Source of the DNA: Sipunculus nudus
Lineage: Eukaryota > Annelida > Sipuncula > Golfingiida > Sipunculidae
NCBI GenBank assembly: GCA_026874595.1
Contig: CM049309.1
Span: forward strand, 8,209,076 to 8,273,075
Direction of reading: 5' to 3'
Length of the DNA stretch: 64,000 nt
Notes under the pieces: generated by a model
The model's database searches: none
Seen by the model: only the letters and a program-made list of their open reading frames with translations
Told to the model about the DNA's origin: nothing
Translations under genes and position numbers: made by a program
Part shown: positions 13,017 to 25,920 of the stretch, piece by piece
How the letters are laid out: each line of letters starts with the position of its first letter
How positions within the stretch are numbered: the first letter of the stretch is position 1

Positions 13017-13292
13017 TATCCCCAGACCTTGGCTATATCCCTTGCCATAGTATTACCAGACTTTGGTTCCAGCCTTTGCCATAGTATTACCACATGGTTG
13101 TTCTATACCTTTTTATAGTGTAACCACTCTTTCGCTATCTCCCTTGTCATAGTATTTACAAGACCTTAGCTCTATCCCTTGCCTTAGTATTACCAGACCT
13201 TGGCTCTATCCCTTGCTATGGTATAATCAGACCTTTTCTCTCTCCTTTGTCATAGTATTTACCAAACCTTGGCTCTATCCCTTTCTAAATAA
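13017..13292. repeat. CCAGACCTTGGCTCTATCCC minisatellite
   Basis: About seven to eight degenerate copies of a unit of roughly 34-45 bp containing ACCTTGGCTCTATCCCTTG and CATAGTATTAC. Spacing is irregular. One open frame starts within it and is not a gene. Confidence 0.7.
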
Positions 13293-13410
13293 ACCCCCTT
13301 CCTTTGACACATATCGATTGACATCTTGCATAGATAGTACAATAAGTAAGGTTCAACATGTAATGCTTTCCAAGAGGAGGCACAGACAAAATTTTATGGA
13401 AATCCATTTA

Positions 13411-15152
13411 TTGTATCCGCCAAAACAGAGTTTTGCGGATACTATGTTTTCAGCTGCACGCCGCCGCCGCCACCGCGTAGGTGTCCGGAGAACTCCTCCG
13501 TAACCGCTGGGCGAAATTTTACGAAACCCAGGATTATGTTCGGGTCACATGTGAACTGCTGCGCCCCGATTTTGTTTTGACCTCTGACCTTTCCTCTGCG
13601 CTCTGCGTCCGTTTGTGCGTCTGTTTCCACACATAAACCCACATATCTCGGGAACCGTTTGACCGATCAGGAAAATTTTTTTGCACAAATGTAGCCCTTG
13701 GAGAGCTTTATAACATACACCAAAAATGGTGGCGCCACCTGCAACCATGTTTGCACAGTGTCCATCTGTTCGTCTGCCTTGGGTTAAAATCACTCATATC
13801 TCCGCAGTGACTTGACTAATTCACCTGAAATTCGGCATGCGTATACATCCTGGATAGCTTTTCTGATTTTATGACAGGTGGCGCCACCTACATTCACGTT
13901 TACGCTGCAGACATCCAAGCTCATATCTCGGGAACCGTTTGACCGATCAGGAAAATTCTTTTGCACAAATGTAGCCCTTGGAGAGCTTTATAACATACAC
14001 CAAAAATGGTGGCGCCACCTGCAACCATGTTTGCACAGTGTCCATCTGTTCGTCTGCCTTGGGTTAAAATCACTCATATCTCCGCAGTGACTTGACTAAT
14101 TCACCTGAAATTTGGCATGCGTATACATCCTGGATAGCTTTTCTGATTTTATGACAGGTGGCGCCACCTACATTCACGTTTACGCTGCAGACATCCAAGC
14201 TCATATCTCGGGAACCGTTTGACCGATCAGGAAAATTCTTTTGCACAAATGTAGCCCTTGGAGAGCTTTATAACATACACCAAAAATGGTGGCGCCACCT
14301 GCAACCATGTTTGCACAGTGTCCATCTGTTCGTCTGCCTTGGGTTAAAATCACTCATATCTCCGCAGTGACTTGACTAATTCACCTGAAATTTGGCATGC
14401 GTATACATCCTGGATAGCTTTTCTGATTTTATGACAGGTGGCGCCACCTACATTCACGTTTATGCTGCAGACATCCAAGCTCATATCTCGGGAACCGTTT
14501 GACCGATCAGGAAAATTCTTTTGCACAAATGTAGCCCTTGGAGAACTTTATAACATACACCAAAAATGGTGGCGCCACCTGCAACCATGTTTGCACAGTG
14601 TCCATCTGTTCGTCTGCCATGGGTTAAAATCACTTATATCCCTGCAGTGACTTGACTAGTTCACCTGAAATTCGGCATGCGTATACATCCTGGATAGCTT
14701 TTCTGATTTTATGACAGGTGGCGCCACCTACATTCACGTTTATGCTGCAGACATCTAAGCTCATATCTCGGGAACCGTCTGACCGATTGGGCCAAAATTT
14801 TGCATGTGTATAGATCTCACATAGCTCTTTATCATACGCAAAACTGGTGGCGCCACCTGCAGCCATTTTTGCACAGCTCCTGTCTGTTTGTCTGCCATGG
14901 GATAAAATCACTCATATACATGTAGTGGTTTGACTTATCTGACTTAAATTTTACATATGTATACAACTTGGACAGCTTTCTGGATTTTGTGGTGGGGGGG
15001 GGGGCAACCTAAATACACAATTTGGCTGCAGACATCCATGCTAATATGCAACACTCTATTTCCCCTTGCCACTCAATCCATGCCTCACTTCACCCGTTCC
15101 ACTCTGATTTAGGCGGATACAAGTAGTCGCTTGTCGACTACCCGTATTCTAG
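13411..15152 (+). mobile_element. F3 Helitron-like element, complete
   Basis: It starts TTGTATCCGCC, with a hairpin GTATCCGC...GCGGATAC at the very end. It finishes GGCGGATACAA, hairpin GTAGTCG-CTTGT-CGACTAC, seven bases, CTAG. The 11-bp inverted pair is perfect. Flanks are ...CATTTA and TTAGTT, an A/T insertion site with no target duplication. A hairpin a few bases before a terminal CTAG is the classic Helitron 3' end, although the 5' end is TT rather than TC. The interior is a 280-bp tandem array. It is 1742 bp long and encodes no protein. Confidence 0.8.
13641..14990 (+). repeat. 280-bp tandem array with GGTGGCGCCACC palindromes
   Basis: GGAACCGTTTGACC occurs at 13651, 13931, 14211 and 14491, with GGAACCGTCTGACC at 14771: exactly 280 bp each time, and units are nearly identical. 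Each unit carries two perfect GGTGGCGCCACC palindromes (13728, 13877, 14008, 14157, 14288, 14437, 14568, 14717 and 14846), alternately 149 and 131 bp apart. Both half-units begin CTCATATCTC, so the unit is an old dimer of about 140 bp. Three 70-codon frames (13878, 14158, 14438) are this repeat read through. Confidence 0.95.
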
Positions 15153-16324
15153 TTAGTTTTTATTTTTATTTATTTTTCATAGCTCCCATTGATTCAAGAT
15201 CAAGGTCCTAGTTTAGTAAAGGGCATGACCCCAATTCGAAAAGTCTTATTCCTTTGACTTATATCTATCAACACAAGATTTGAAATTGAAGGAGATCTGT
15301 CACTTAGTTTTGGAGGTGTATTAAATTGCACACACACTTTTTAAGAAGCTGTGATAAAAAAGTAAACTGTGCAAGCAAAGGATTGTATTTAACAAAACAC
15401 AAGACGAAGCTCTCCATGTCTTCTGTCATCCTGATTTTTAAAACAATCACACTTTACAAATACACTTTACAAATGTGACTGTTGGGTATTTAAACAAGTT
15501 TTAATGGTGATTTCCAGGATGTGCAACCAGGGCATTATTGGAAGGTTCTGTACAAAGTGAACTTCTGTACCTAGTCTTCAACCAGAGCACTAAAGGAAGG
15601 TTAGTACAGAAGTTCACTGTTTAATGATGCACATGTCTCCCCAAACACACTCACATGTCCAGGTATATACTCTAAATTAAGAATGACTATAGAGTGATTC
15701 ACCATAAATTCTACTGCTAAGAGGGGCTTACACTTAAGTGTTCAAAGTTATATAAGTTATAATTCAAGATGTAGCAAGCAGGATGAGAAATATTCCAATT
15801 TTCAATCATCAACAAACCAGTCTCTGATACCAGGTCTCTGTACAGGCATCTCACACCTGCTACAGATATTCATATTAAGATTACAATGATCTTATATTGG
15901 GAACCAATCACTGAGCACTTTGCTAAATTTGGCAAGTTTTTTTGGGACATCAGCTAAAGCTGTTTCAAAGGAGGATGACTGCTGGGCTTGACCTTTTTGT
16001 TTGTGCTGTTCCCGTGGTCACCACATACTGCATTCACTACATTTGTTAACAATTTGATTGTGTAGCTACAAAATAGGTATGCTGTGAAGAGATAGCTCCG
16101 TATAGGCCTTATTAAATATACACAGCCAAGACGATCAATGTTTCATGCCACACTGTCAACATTTGGAAATGTTTTGACTTTTGACATGGTCTGATTCTTC
16201 AACTATAAAAACACTAATTTGGATAAACAGATTTGGCTTAAATTATGGCTATAAAAATGTTTTGATTGGGAGCGGGCCCTGCAAATAAAGGAATATTTAT
16301 GCCAAGGAGGAATAAAACAGCTCT
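15153..16324. other. Quiet AT-rich DNA with one inverted repeat
   Basis: No gene recognised. A perfect 14-bp inverted repeat, GTGAACTTCTGTAC at 15557-15570 and GTACAGAAGTTCAC at 15604-15617, could form a hairpin with a 33-nt loop. The stretch may be the interior of an F1 whose end lies at 16620. Confidence 0.5.
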
Positions 16325-16620
16325 TGTGGTTTTGATATTAGGCAGTCTTGAAGTGTAACAATAGTTTTTTTATGGAAAACTGAGGTTTTTCCTAAATTTT
16401 TCCAAAGGAACCAAGTCGCAGTGACCCAGTTTTTGATTTGATAGAAGAACTTAGGGACGGTATGCTGAATTTTGGATTTGTATACCCAACAGTTTCAAAA
16501 CTTGCCCTATTAATGGATAAACAACCAGATGGACAGACGGCAAGACTGACAAAGCATGACAGACAAAGGACAAAGCTATAACTCAGATGATAGTCTGATG
16601 ACATATAGTCAGCTGAGCTA
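16325..16620 (-). mobile_element. F1 terminal fragment, diverged
   Basis: It matches the last 300 bp of other F1 copies (GGTTTTGATATTAGGCAGTC, then GAGGTTTTTCC, then a decayed GACA/GGAC microsatellite) and ends with the AGTCAGCTGAGCTA hairpin arm. An extra ACTCAGATGATAGTCTGATG segment widens the hairpin. Possibly the right part of the F1 beginning at 6149. Confidence 0.65.
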
Positions 16621-18506
16621 AAAACTAAAAGTGCTAAATATACATACCAAAAAACATTAGTTTGTGTCTTTGGTAGTAAATGGGTCTTTCTGGCAACATT
16701 ACCCTGTTCTTACCATAATAATTTAATGAAACATCCCCTAAGGATCCTTGAAAACCCCCTTGGTTAAAATATAACAAACTTTAAAAACCAGTTGTAAGAG
16801 GACGCTGATTGACTGGTACCCTGCATGGACAACTATTAATGCCTACCTTTTCCAGTTCCAACAGCGATAAGTTCAAAGCAGGGTCCCTGTCTAGATCCCA
16901 CTGAAAGGGAATGTCGGACATGGTGACTTCTTCTCTATGTAAACATTAGGGCTCTTGGTAAAGTTATAGATGTGTAGGGCAACTGTGCATTACATTAGTG
17001 CCACATCCTAACCTTCACAAGTGTCTAAAACATCCGAAGAATTGCTAAATCTCAGTGGGTGCCACCTCCTAGACATTTACTGAAAATAATTTTTACCCAA
17101 ATTTGGGGCTCAACATTGACCCTCTTCTCATACATAAGGTCACCTTATTCACACAAAAATACAGTAGTTGGTTGCTGACTGAATGATGATGGTTTGAGTC
17201 CTAATGTCTTGATAATGAATGAGAATGGTATTAAATATAGCCACACTGAAACTTTCACTGGTTATAATTGTTTATATTATATCCAAATTCCTCTGCAGGA
17301 GGAAGAGATCCAATTGAAGGCCCATGTATATTATCCTGTTGTATATTTTAATCTATTTACACATCCTGAATCAGGCATTTTATGCATACATCTGTTATTT
17401 CAGCTCCATCATCTGATTAATCCAGAGGTATATTATATTACACAAGCTTAAAAAACACCATCTACCAAGCTTTACATTGTAGAAACAGTCCTGTCTCTGC
17501 AATGTTCAAAACTGTGTTCAAAGAGTCTAATCAGCACTCATAACATTAACAAAGTCATGATAAAAATTCACACCAGTGCTCCACATTAACAGTTACCTGA
17601 TTGTCCAGGGCGATTAAAGTTCCAGAAAATAGTGGTAGGGCAAACCTAAAGTTGGCTCCAACATAAATATTTACTCATAGGCCATATCTGCAAAATCTTA
17701 ACTAATCTCCAGCTTGCCATTTTCATTCATGGAAAAATGAAATCATATCATTTATTACCTGTGTGTTCAAATACTAATGAGAATCAGTACTAACAACAAA
17801 CATTTTAACATGTTTATTGTCTTGCATGCAATAAAACATGCAACATAAGCATATGAAACACACTTTGTGTTTGTGGCTGCCACCACTGTTTTTGAAGGGC
17901 AAGTAAAAGCAAGATATTATGTGTCAAACCAGGCAAGCACTTTCAAATTTAAAAGTTATTGTTGAGCCCTGCACTACACTCTAAAATTTAAAATTCCTAC
18001 ATTACCCCTTCATAAATCAATAGTAACACTTCCTTATGCTTAAGAAATACTTAAACCAGTGGCAAAATCTTGACAAATTGTCAAGTTTTTAATAAGTTAT
18101 TAAGCTGAAACCATGACTGACCTGACTGAAATCTTAGAAGTTAATGACTCTGATGTAAAGGTAGATCATTTTGTTAATTGGCTTCCCACAGATCACCTGT
18201 TCCTGCCATCAGTTCTACAACCTACACTGACACTTCCTGTTTTATTAAGATGCAATATGGTTGAAAAAATTAAAATCCTAATGACACTCAAACTGTATTA
18301 CAAAATGAAAAGTGTCACCAATAAAAATAGGTTCTCTGATGGTAGTGACAGATGGTACTTTTTACAAATTTACAGATATAAATCTAACATTTTTTAAGTG
18401 CAATTGTTTCCACATTAAAACAGAAAATGTTAGACAACTGAGGTTTGAAACAAAAAGTAGGACAATCTCAAATTCTTGACATGTAAAGGTGTGACAATTA
18501 ATCAAA
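16621..18506. other. Low-repeat AT-rich DNA, no supported gene
   Basis: Almost 1.9 kb without recognised repeats. The longest frames are 17194-17451 plus (85 codons) and 18113-18397 plus (94 codons); neither shows a known domain, a Kozak-like context or clear splice signals. An exon here cannot be excluded. Confidence 0.4.
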
Positions 18507-18611
18507 CAAAGTGGCTGAGGGGTCATGGTGCTCAGCTCAAGAGCACGACAACCTGTCACAGCACAACCTCTGACTCTATGGCCTAGCATCAACTGTGAAC
18601 TTCAGATGAAA
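18507..18611 (-). mobile_element. Possible decayed F1 left end
   Basis: CAAAGTGGCTGAGGGGTCATGG followed by TGCTCAGCTCA resembles the F1 3' end, with several mismatches in the palindrome. F5 begins immediately afterwards. Confidence 0.35.
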
Positions 18612-19743
18612 CAAGAGCACCGCAATAGGTGCATATAATATGCCCATTGCATATTTCATGAAATCTGACCTCATTCAATATGCATGAATTTGCTGAGAAT
18701 GTAATTCAGGTGAGAAACTGTATTGGTTATTACTCATCACGAGTTATATGAAAATCCAACAGATCTTTTGCGAGTCAGGGTGGTGCCACCAAAGTGTTGT
18801 GACCTCTGACCTCATTAAACATGCATGGATTTTGCTGGAAATACAGCTTAAGTGAGATATTATACTGATTAATATTTCTATTGAGTTTTTATCAAAATCA
18901 ATTATATACCTTGTAATTGTTACAGCAGCAAAATCATGAATTGGCATGGCCTGTACAAAGCAGCCTGGTGACCTCTGACCTCATTAAATATGCCTGAATT
19001 TTTGCTGAGAATTTAAATGAGGTGAGAAGCTCTATTGGTTAATATGTACGAGTTTCATGAAAAGTCATAGGATTTTCGGTGAGTCACCATGGTGCCTATA
19101 TAGTACGGTGACCTCTCACTTCATTAAATATGAAATTTGCAGGAAATCATACTTAGCAAGATATTTTTATTGATTAACAGTTCTGTTGAGTTTTTATCAA
19201 AATCCATCATATTCCTTATTAGTTATCGCAGTGACACCACAAAGTAGCCTAGTGACCTTTGACCTTATTAAATATATTGGATTTTGCTGGAAATCAAACT
19301 TAGGCAAGATATTTGACTGATAAACAGTTCTGTTGAGTTTTTATCAAAATCCTTCATATTCCTCATAATATATCGCAGCAAGACCACAAAGTAGCCTAGT
19401 GACCTCTGACCTTATTAAATATGCATGGATTTTGCTGGAAATTGAACTTAGGCAAGATATATTTTATTGATTAACAGTTTTATTTAGTTTTACCAAAATC
19501 CATCATATTCTTCGTAAGTTATCGCAGCGACATCACAAAGTAGCCTAGTGACCTCTGACCTTATTAAATATGTGTGGATTTTGCTCATAATCCAACTCAG
19601 GCCAGAAAATCTATTGGTTCGTAGTTATGGTTAGTTTCATGAAAATCCATCAAAGCCTTAACATTATATCTTGGCAACACTAAAAGTTACAGACAGACAG
19701 ATGGTGGGTATACCATATGTCCCGTCATAGGCTTGCATATAAA
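18612..19743 (-). mobile_element. F5 Helentron-like element
   Basis: The left end reads CAAGAGCACC-GCAATA-GGTGC, so on the minus strand it ends hairpin-T-CTTG like F1 and F2. It continues GCATATAATATGCCC. The right end has an ACAG microsatellite, GGTATACC and GCTTGCATAT before an A run. The inverted pair is only about 8 bp (GCATATWA), weaker than in the other families. The interior is a 145-bp tandem array. No coding frame. Confidence 0.55.
18790..19690 (+). repeat. About 145-bp tandem array in F5
   Basis: The GTGACCTCTGACC phrase (some copies varied) recurs with its following bases at 18801, 18970, 19110, 19254, 19401 and 19550, spacings of 169, 140, 144, 147 and 149 bp. Units share TTAAATATGCATGGATTTTG, GAGTTTTTATCAAAATCCAT and CACAAAGTAGCCTAGTGACC. 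Confidence 0.85.
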
Positions 19744-20760
19744 AAGAAGAGATCCATGCCAAACTATCCCAATACACACTCACAAACACTACAAAAAATT
19801 ACTGTAGGCATCACCACTAGTCTTTGTACAAGATGCAAGCTATCCAATATCTGTTGACAAAAAAATTTTTAGGATGATAAATCAAACCACTCCTGAGATA
19901 CTCCTGAGTTTTTAACCAAAATCAGATAAATGCTTGAATACCATGCAGTATAGGCTGCTGCAATCAATCTTCCCTGAGAGATAAAGCTACCAAAAATCAA
20001 TGGACATACACACTTTCAGGCTGATAAATTAAACCACTCCTGAGGTAAGTGAATGGATGTATTTTATGAAAACGAGATAGGTGGTGCCATTGATCTCATG
20101 TACAAGAAAGCTGGCCTAGATGGATGCACAAACAAAATTTCAGGTTGATATGTCAAACCACGCCTGAGAAATTTTTTCACCAAAATTTAATGTACAGATA
20201 GCTGTTGCCAAATAAAATTGTAGACAGATGCACCACTCCTGTATACATGAAAATAATACTGAAGATCTAACAAACTGCAACTTCAACATGTCAAATTACT
20301 CCTGAAATATGTGCATGGATATTTGATAACATGACTGTAAGTGGTGCCACCAGTCTTCGATATGAGAAGCCATTAAAGATCTATGGAGCAACAAAATTTC
20401 AGGTTATTAGGTCAAATCATTCCTGAAATATGTGTGATTTTCAACCAAAAAGACAGATGAATGGATGCCACATTTAAACGATTACAGGTGGTGCCATATC
20501 TTGGGTATGAGATAAAGGTGTATAAGATTTATGGAAATGCAAACTTCAAACCACTGAGGACTGAGATATATGAATAGTATGTATTGATGGACAGGACAAC
20601 ATGCTAAAAAGTTTGTAGGTTGTGCCACCAGTCAACTTAGGCACCAGTTTCTCTGTGACCCTATGACAATTCCATGTTTTAGAAAATTCCGTACAGAGGT
20701 TTGAGGATGGCGGAACATGCCTGAAAACAGCAATTTCAAAATTTTATTTTGGCGGATGCC
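19744..20760 (-). mobile_element. Decayed palindrome-bearing element
   Basis: Diverged units of about 130-150 bp with GGTGGTGCCACC, GGTGGTGCCAT and GGCATCACCAC variants, phrases such as AAATTTCAGG...GTCAAACCACTCCTGAGATAT, and a right end ATTTTGGCGGATGCCAA-T that resembles the F3 5' end read on the minus strand. I infer an old Helitron-like element with a lost left end. No coding frame. Confidence 0.45.
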
Positions 20761-22692
20761 AATTATTTTAATGATTATCATTACAAGAAAATAAATCATT
20801 TATTTATCAAACCAATAAATATATGGGCACTGAATTACTTGTAAAAAAGAGCATACAGGTTAAAGGTCTCCTGCACAAAATCAAATAAATAACCAACATA
20901 AAAACGCAACAACATACAATTACAAAATGAACTATTCAAAAACAAAACCATGGCAGTGACATGGTAATTACAATTTTGGCGCTATTACTGAATATCATTT
21001 ATCAACATGCTACCCACACAAGATCAACATAATTATAGTCAACTTTAATTAATGCAGTAAACACATGAATCAACACAATTAAAACAAACTCACCTCTGAC
21101 CTGTTTAATATGTGAAGCTCAGAATCTGGTGAAATTGTTACTTGCATGATGGTTATTTATCTTAATGATTATACAATGGAAATGATCAGTTTACACTTGG
21201 TCACTCACTCAGAGCAAGAGTCAATACACATGTACACTATTTCCAGGTAAGACTGGCTCTTCCTGTTCTGATTAAATCATATACAATATAGTCATGCTTT
21301 GTGGCTAACGGCTATACTTACACATTACTTCTGCACAAATATATAAGGTTATGCAGGGTAGGGACCAGGAAATAATAAATGAGAAGGAGTGATTAATTTG
21401 TAAATGGTCTGTCATCCAAGTCACCTCCCCCTACCCCCTCCCCTTCAACAATTTATCTGTTGCTTTTGCCTATGGTACTTGCCTATGATTTCCACTGTAC
21501 TCACATATCATGATTACAAGATTTCTAAATTTAGGCATTATAAGGACTGCTTCTTTCACCCTTCTGTCTGAGGTTATTTCTGCTCAAAACTAAACTCTTC
21601 CTGGTAGGCACTGACAACTTATCTCAATTGTCCAACTCAAAAATTAAAATCTGTCACAGTTCAAGGAAACATCTTCTTTTTACAATGCACACATGCATGA
21701 TAACAAAATATTATTTATTTGATGAAGGCCTTACCACAAAAACATCCAAACAATTCTTATCAAACGTATTTAAATAGACTATATTACCTATATTACTTAA
21801 ATTATTACTTCATTGTGGGTCTTTTTGGAAACCCTAGTGCATAAGTGGGAAAGAAACCTTTTACCAACAATCCCTAACCAGTTCTTCTGAGCCTGTCCTT
21901 CTCTTGTGAGTATGATTCTGAGCAGTGTGCCCTTTCTCCCATATATATATTGACTCTAGGAACATAAAATAAGGTGTGATTAGACAATTTGTTTTATCCA
22001 ATTTTATTTAACCAGTAGAGACATAATACTTGCCAAGAAAATATACAAATTTGGTTCAGTTCTTGATAAAGTGTATATGATCAACACATATATTAGCCTT
22101 CATTTGCCAAAAATTAAATGTTGATCCGTTAAAAAATGGCAGCAGTGAATCCGTAAAACAATGAATTTTTTTATGGCCTTAGTAATCTGAACTTGCAAAC
22201 TGTGTGTGATCCAACCTCCCCCTCCCATAAAATGGACACTTATTTTTCTGTTATTCTGGCAGGAATCCTAATTCAACTGTGGGCAGGTAATACATGAGAG
22301 TCAGCCATGAAAAATGTGTGCCACGTTCCTTAATTGGAAGCTTCCCACACAGGTTAGCTCTGCCTGCCAGACCACAGGCAGCCCTACAACCAGTGAGTGA
22401 CTGTAGCCCTCAGTCAAGATATACAAACTGCCCCATCTCCCAATGGTAAAGAACACTGTAATCAAAACCTAATTTTGGTGATCAAGATAACAAAAAATTA
22501 ATGGTTTTACCTTCACCATCATACAAATTTCATCAAATCTGTTTCAAAACCAAGAAACAAACCAAGACAAAACAAAATACCTCTTCACATGGTGTATGTT
22601 TAATAATCAACAGAAACTATTCATAATTTCTGAAAATATGCAGGAAAGGTGTAAATATTAAAGCCGGAGCTGTCTTTTAAAGTCATCTTAGA
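20761..22692. other. Low-repeat DNA, no supported gene
   Basis: About 1.9 kb of AT-rich sequence with scattered pyrimidine-rich stretches (for example around 21420-21450). No open frame of 60 codons or more and no known repeat recognised. Confidence 0.5.
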
Positions 22693-23723
22693 CTAGATGA
22701 CCTGGTTTTTGTGACACAAAAACAACTATGTCTCCCCTCACTACAGGCATCACTTTCCGAATTTTGAGGGAAATGAATGGACCACTTCAAAAACTTGGTG
22801 TCAACTTTAATCATGGATTTCTAAAAATCTGACCTTGTATGATGATGATCAAGGTAACCAGGTTATGAACTGATCTGATATTTTATTCTGGCTGATTTGA
22901 CCTTGAAGATCCAGGTGAAGGTCATCATTTTTCGAGCTCCTCAAGGAACTTGATTAAAATAATTAGTGTTTCAAATCTGAGGAAAATATTTGTGATACTT
23001 CAAAAGTTATAGGGTTCACAAACATTCTTTATTTGAAACAATTTGACCTTGACGATGGTCAGGGTCACCAGATTCTTAACTTGTCTGGGATATTGGTAGA
23101 AACATTTCACAAGTTGAATTTAATGAAAATATATCAAGTGGTTCAAAAGTTATAACATTCAAAATTAAATTCGATTCTGGCTGATTTGAGCTTGAATATC
23201 TAGGTCAAGGTCACCAGTTTTCGAGCTCCTCAAGGAATTTGATTAAAACAATTAGTGTTTCAAATTTGAGGAAATATATGTGCTAATTCTAAAGTTATAG
23301 GGTTCACAAATAATTCTATTTCAACCTATTTGACCATGATGATGAAGGTCAAGGTCACCAGTTTTTTAACTTGTCCAAGATTTTGGTAGAGATATTTCAT
23401 GAGTCTTAAATTCATGAAAATATACTGGGTGGTTCAAAAGTTTTAATGTTCACAAATACTTTCGATTCTGGTCAATATGACCTTGAAGATCAAGGTCATG
23501 GTCACCAGTTTTCGAGCTCCTTAAAGAACTTGATTTAAACAGTGTTTTGAATTTCATCCGAGATTTTAGTTAAAACAATTTAAATTTAAAATTATTTCAT
23601 GAAAAAATATTGAGTTGTTAAAAAATTATCATGTTCACAAGAAATGACACAGACGCCGTCTCCGCTGACACAGACAACAGACCAAACACTCTATGTCACC
23701 GCAAATGGGGAGGGGAAACATAA
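22693..23723 (-). mobile_element. F6 Helitron-like element, complete
   Basis: On the minus strand it starts TTATGTTTCCCCTC and ends GAGGGGAGACATAGTT, hairpin GTTTTTGTG-TCA-CAAAAAC, CAGGTCAT, CTAG. The inverted pair ATGTTTCCCCTC / GAGGGGAGACAT matches at 11 of 12. Plus-strand flanks are ...TTAGA and TCATGG, again A/T with no duplication. The interior is a 290-bp array with AAGGTCA motifs. It is 1031 bp long with no coding frame. Confidence 0.7.
22790..23600 (+). repeat. 290-bp tandem array in F6
   Basis: TTCGAGCTCCT recurs at 22931, 23220 and 23511 (289 and 291 bp). Each unit contains GAAGATCAAGGTCA- or AAGGTCACCAG-type motifs and GGTTCACAAA; half-units of about 145 bp can be recognised. Confidence 0.8.
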
Positions 23724-23934
23724 TCATGGTTAAACAGAAAACCACAGCATGTGAAATCATGGACTGCAGAGATGTGTGGAAAAGGCAAGTTAACTTGTTC
23801 ATATACACAGGATACACAGGACTTGATGACCAACCGATATTTGTTAAAGTCAAGGCTTGCACATATTTCCTCTAGTGTTTAGTTACATAAAGAGTATTGG
23901 TCACAAGGACAAATACTGACATGATTCAAACCTC

Positions 23935-24215
23935 AATAGCCTTCACTTCAGTAAATAACCTATAGGTTGCAGTGATATGAGTACATGTGTACTGTTGTCC
24001 ACTTTAACAGTACTGATGGACACCTGTTAAAGGCCTTTCAATTTAACACATAACCCAAAGGTTGCAGTAATATTAGTACATGTGTACTGTTGTCCACACT
24101 AACAGTATGGATGGACACCTGTTCAAGGCCTTTCACTTCAGTACATAACATGAAGGTTGAAGTCAGATAAGTTTGCATGTAGTTTAGTCCCCTTAACAGT
24201 ACAGATTTACAACAA
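23935..24215 (+). repeat. 95-bp tandem triplication
   Basis: Three copies of a 95-bp unit (GGCCTTTCACTTCAGTAAAT, AAGGTTGCAGT, GTACATGTGTACTGTTGTCC, AACAGTA). The AGGTTGCAGT phrase starts near 23963, 24058 and 24153. The third copy is the most diverged. Confidence 0.75.
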
Positions 24216-24708
24216 AACTATTTAATCTTACTTAAAGTTCTTTCCATTACTAAAACTAGTATTTTAACTGTATTTTTCCTGGAATAGGTCTGCAGGACTG
24301 AATCCAGGTTTGTGCAGGACATGTTTTCCATGGGATGAGTTGACATGGACTAAGTTCACTAATGCTGTTACTGATAGATGGCACAGTGAAAGACCCTTCA
24401 CAAAATGATGTCTGATTCCTCCAACATTTATGACAAAATTTTTGAAATGACCCCATTAACACAAATTTGGCATGGTTCCTGATAATTAAAGATCAAAATT
24501 CATAATGCAAATTTACAAGAGTAAAAGAACATTTAGAGAAAATGTGTGATCACCTGATTCTATCTGTTTTACATGTAATATTAACTAAAAACAATTATTA
24601 ATTTATTTGTAAATTTTATATGGGTGAACCTACAGCTTCAGAGTGAAACCTTTAGAAAGAATCGATTTCCATTTTAATCTGATCACCATCAATGATAAAA
24701 AATGCTTA
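24216..24708. other. Spacer, no gene
   Basis: AT-rich DNA with no recognised repeat. A 68-codon minus frame (24256-24462) shows no known motif. Confidence 0.45.
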
Positions 24709-24768
24709 CACACACACACACACACACACAATAATACAATACACACACACACACATACATATATATAT
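24709..24768. repeat. CA/TA microsatellite
   Basis: Two stretches of (AC)n separated by AATAATACAAT, running into a short (AT)n. Frames across it are low complexity. Confidence 0.9.
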
Positions 24769-25132
24769 TAGTAAACAGACATGTCTGTTTGTTTGCATGT
24801 TTGTTTTTCAGCAGGTTTATTCAAAAACTACTGTCCCAATTTCCACTACCACTTGTGGCATTAGACATCCACCAGGACTGTTTATCCTCAGCAGAGGTAT
24901 GTGTCTAGTGACAGTGCCCTAGTTTAATTAGTTCTTAGTGCAGCAAAATTTCTGAATATCCCTAACAATTTTTGTTATAACGTCTGCTTCACCTGTATAT
25001 TACCTGCCTGAAATATTGTGACCTAAGAAGCTCCATAACAACAAACAAAGTATCAGCTGACATTTAAAAATAGATGTGGTCTTCATATGCTGATAACTAG
25101 GTTTGGCATGTGGAGGTTAGTCAGATAATGTC

Positions 25133-25133
<1 letters not shown>
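24769..25133. other. Spacer between microsatellites
   Basis: About 365 bp with no recognised feature. Confidence 0.4.
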
Positions 25134-25189
<56 letters not shown>

Positions 25190-25200
25190 TATATATATAT
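25134..25200. repeat. (AT)n microsatellite
   Basis: About 65 bp of nearly pure AT dinucleotides, interrupted once by GAT. Confidence 0.95.
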
Positions 25201-25920
25201 AAACAAATAAGACTTCACTTGAAACAACCATGATTAAAAGCACTGACCTATGCTGAAGATTAATTCAACATTAAAAGAACTAAGGACGAATGGGTCTTGA
25301 CGCTCAGCTGAACTTGACAATAAGGATATTTTTACGAGCTTTTTTTTAAATGTGGGACCTGTGACCTTGACCCTTTCCCTTGTGACCTAAAATCTGAGAA
25401 CTTATTATCCTTGAACTTACACTTTTTTGATTTTTATAACAATCTTTAACAAAAGTGGGTAAAGTGACCTTGATCTCTGACCAGGTAACCACAAAATATA
25501 CAGATTAATTCAAAATTGGGCAGGAAAGCTATATGTGAAAGACTTTTTAAAGACGTAGGTCCAGTGACTTTCATGTCTCTGCCTTGAGACCCTGAAATCA
25601 AAATGATTCTTAATTTAGTAGTGGGTCATTTATAAATCAAATTTGAAGCCAATCTGTCTAGCCAAACCAGAGTTATCATCCATAAACTAAATGTCAATGG
25701 ATGGGCCAATGTGACTTTTGACCCTGTGAACCCCAAATCGTAAAAAATCTTCCCCTACTGGCAGGTGAACAATATCTGGAAGATGGAAGGTTCGTGATGA
25801 ACAGTTTGGCTTAAATGCATCCAAAATCTGTTTAAAGAAATTGGTCCTGTGACCTTTACATTGGAAGCTCATGACCCAAAATTCAATAGCATTCTTATTT
25901 GAGTGGTTGGCCTTCTATAA

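Noticed and set aside
13878-14650. Three 70-residue open frames, nearly identical, 280 bp apart
   Set aside because: They are one tandem repeat translated three times; the frame is defined by the repeat, and the same peptide appears wherever the F3 array occurs.
13641-14990. Regularly spaced repeats as a possible CRISPR array
   Set aside because: Units are contiguous 280-bp tandems without unique spacers, and the window is clearly eukaryotic.
18113-18397. 94-codon frame starting MTDLTEILEVNDSD
   Set aside because: No recognisable domain, no clear gene context and length within chance expectation; noted as unresolved rather than called as a gene.
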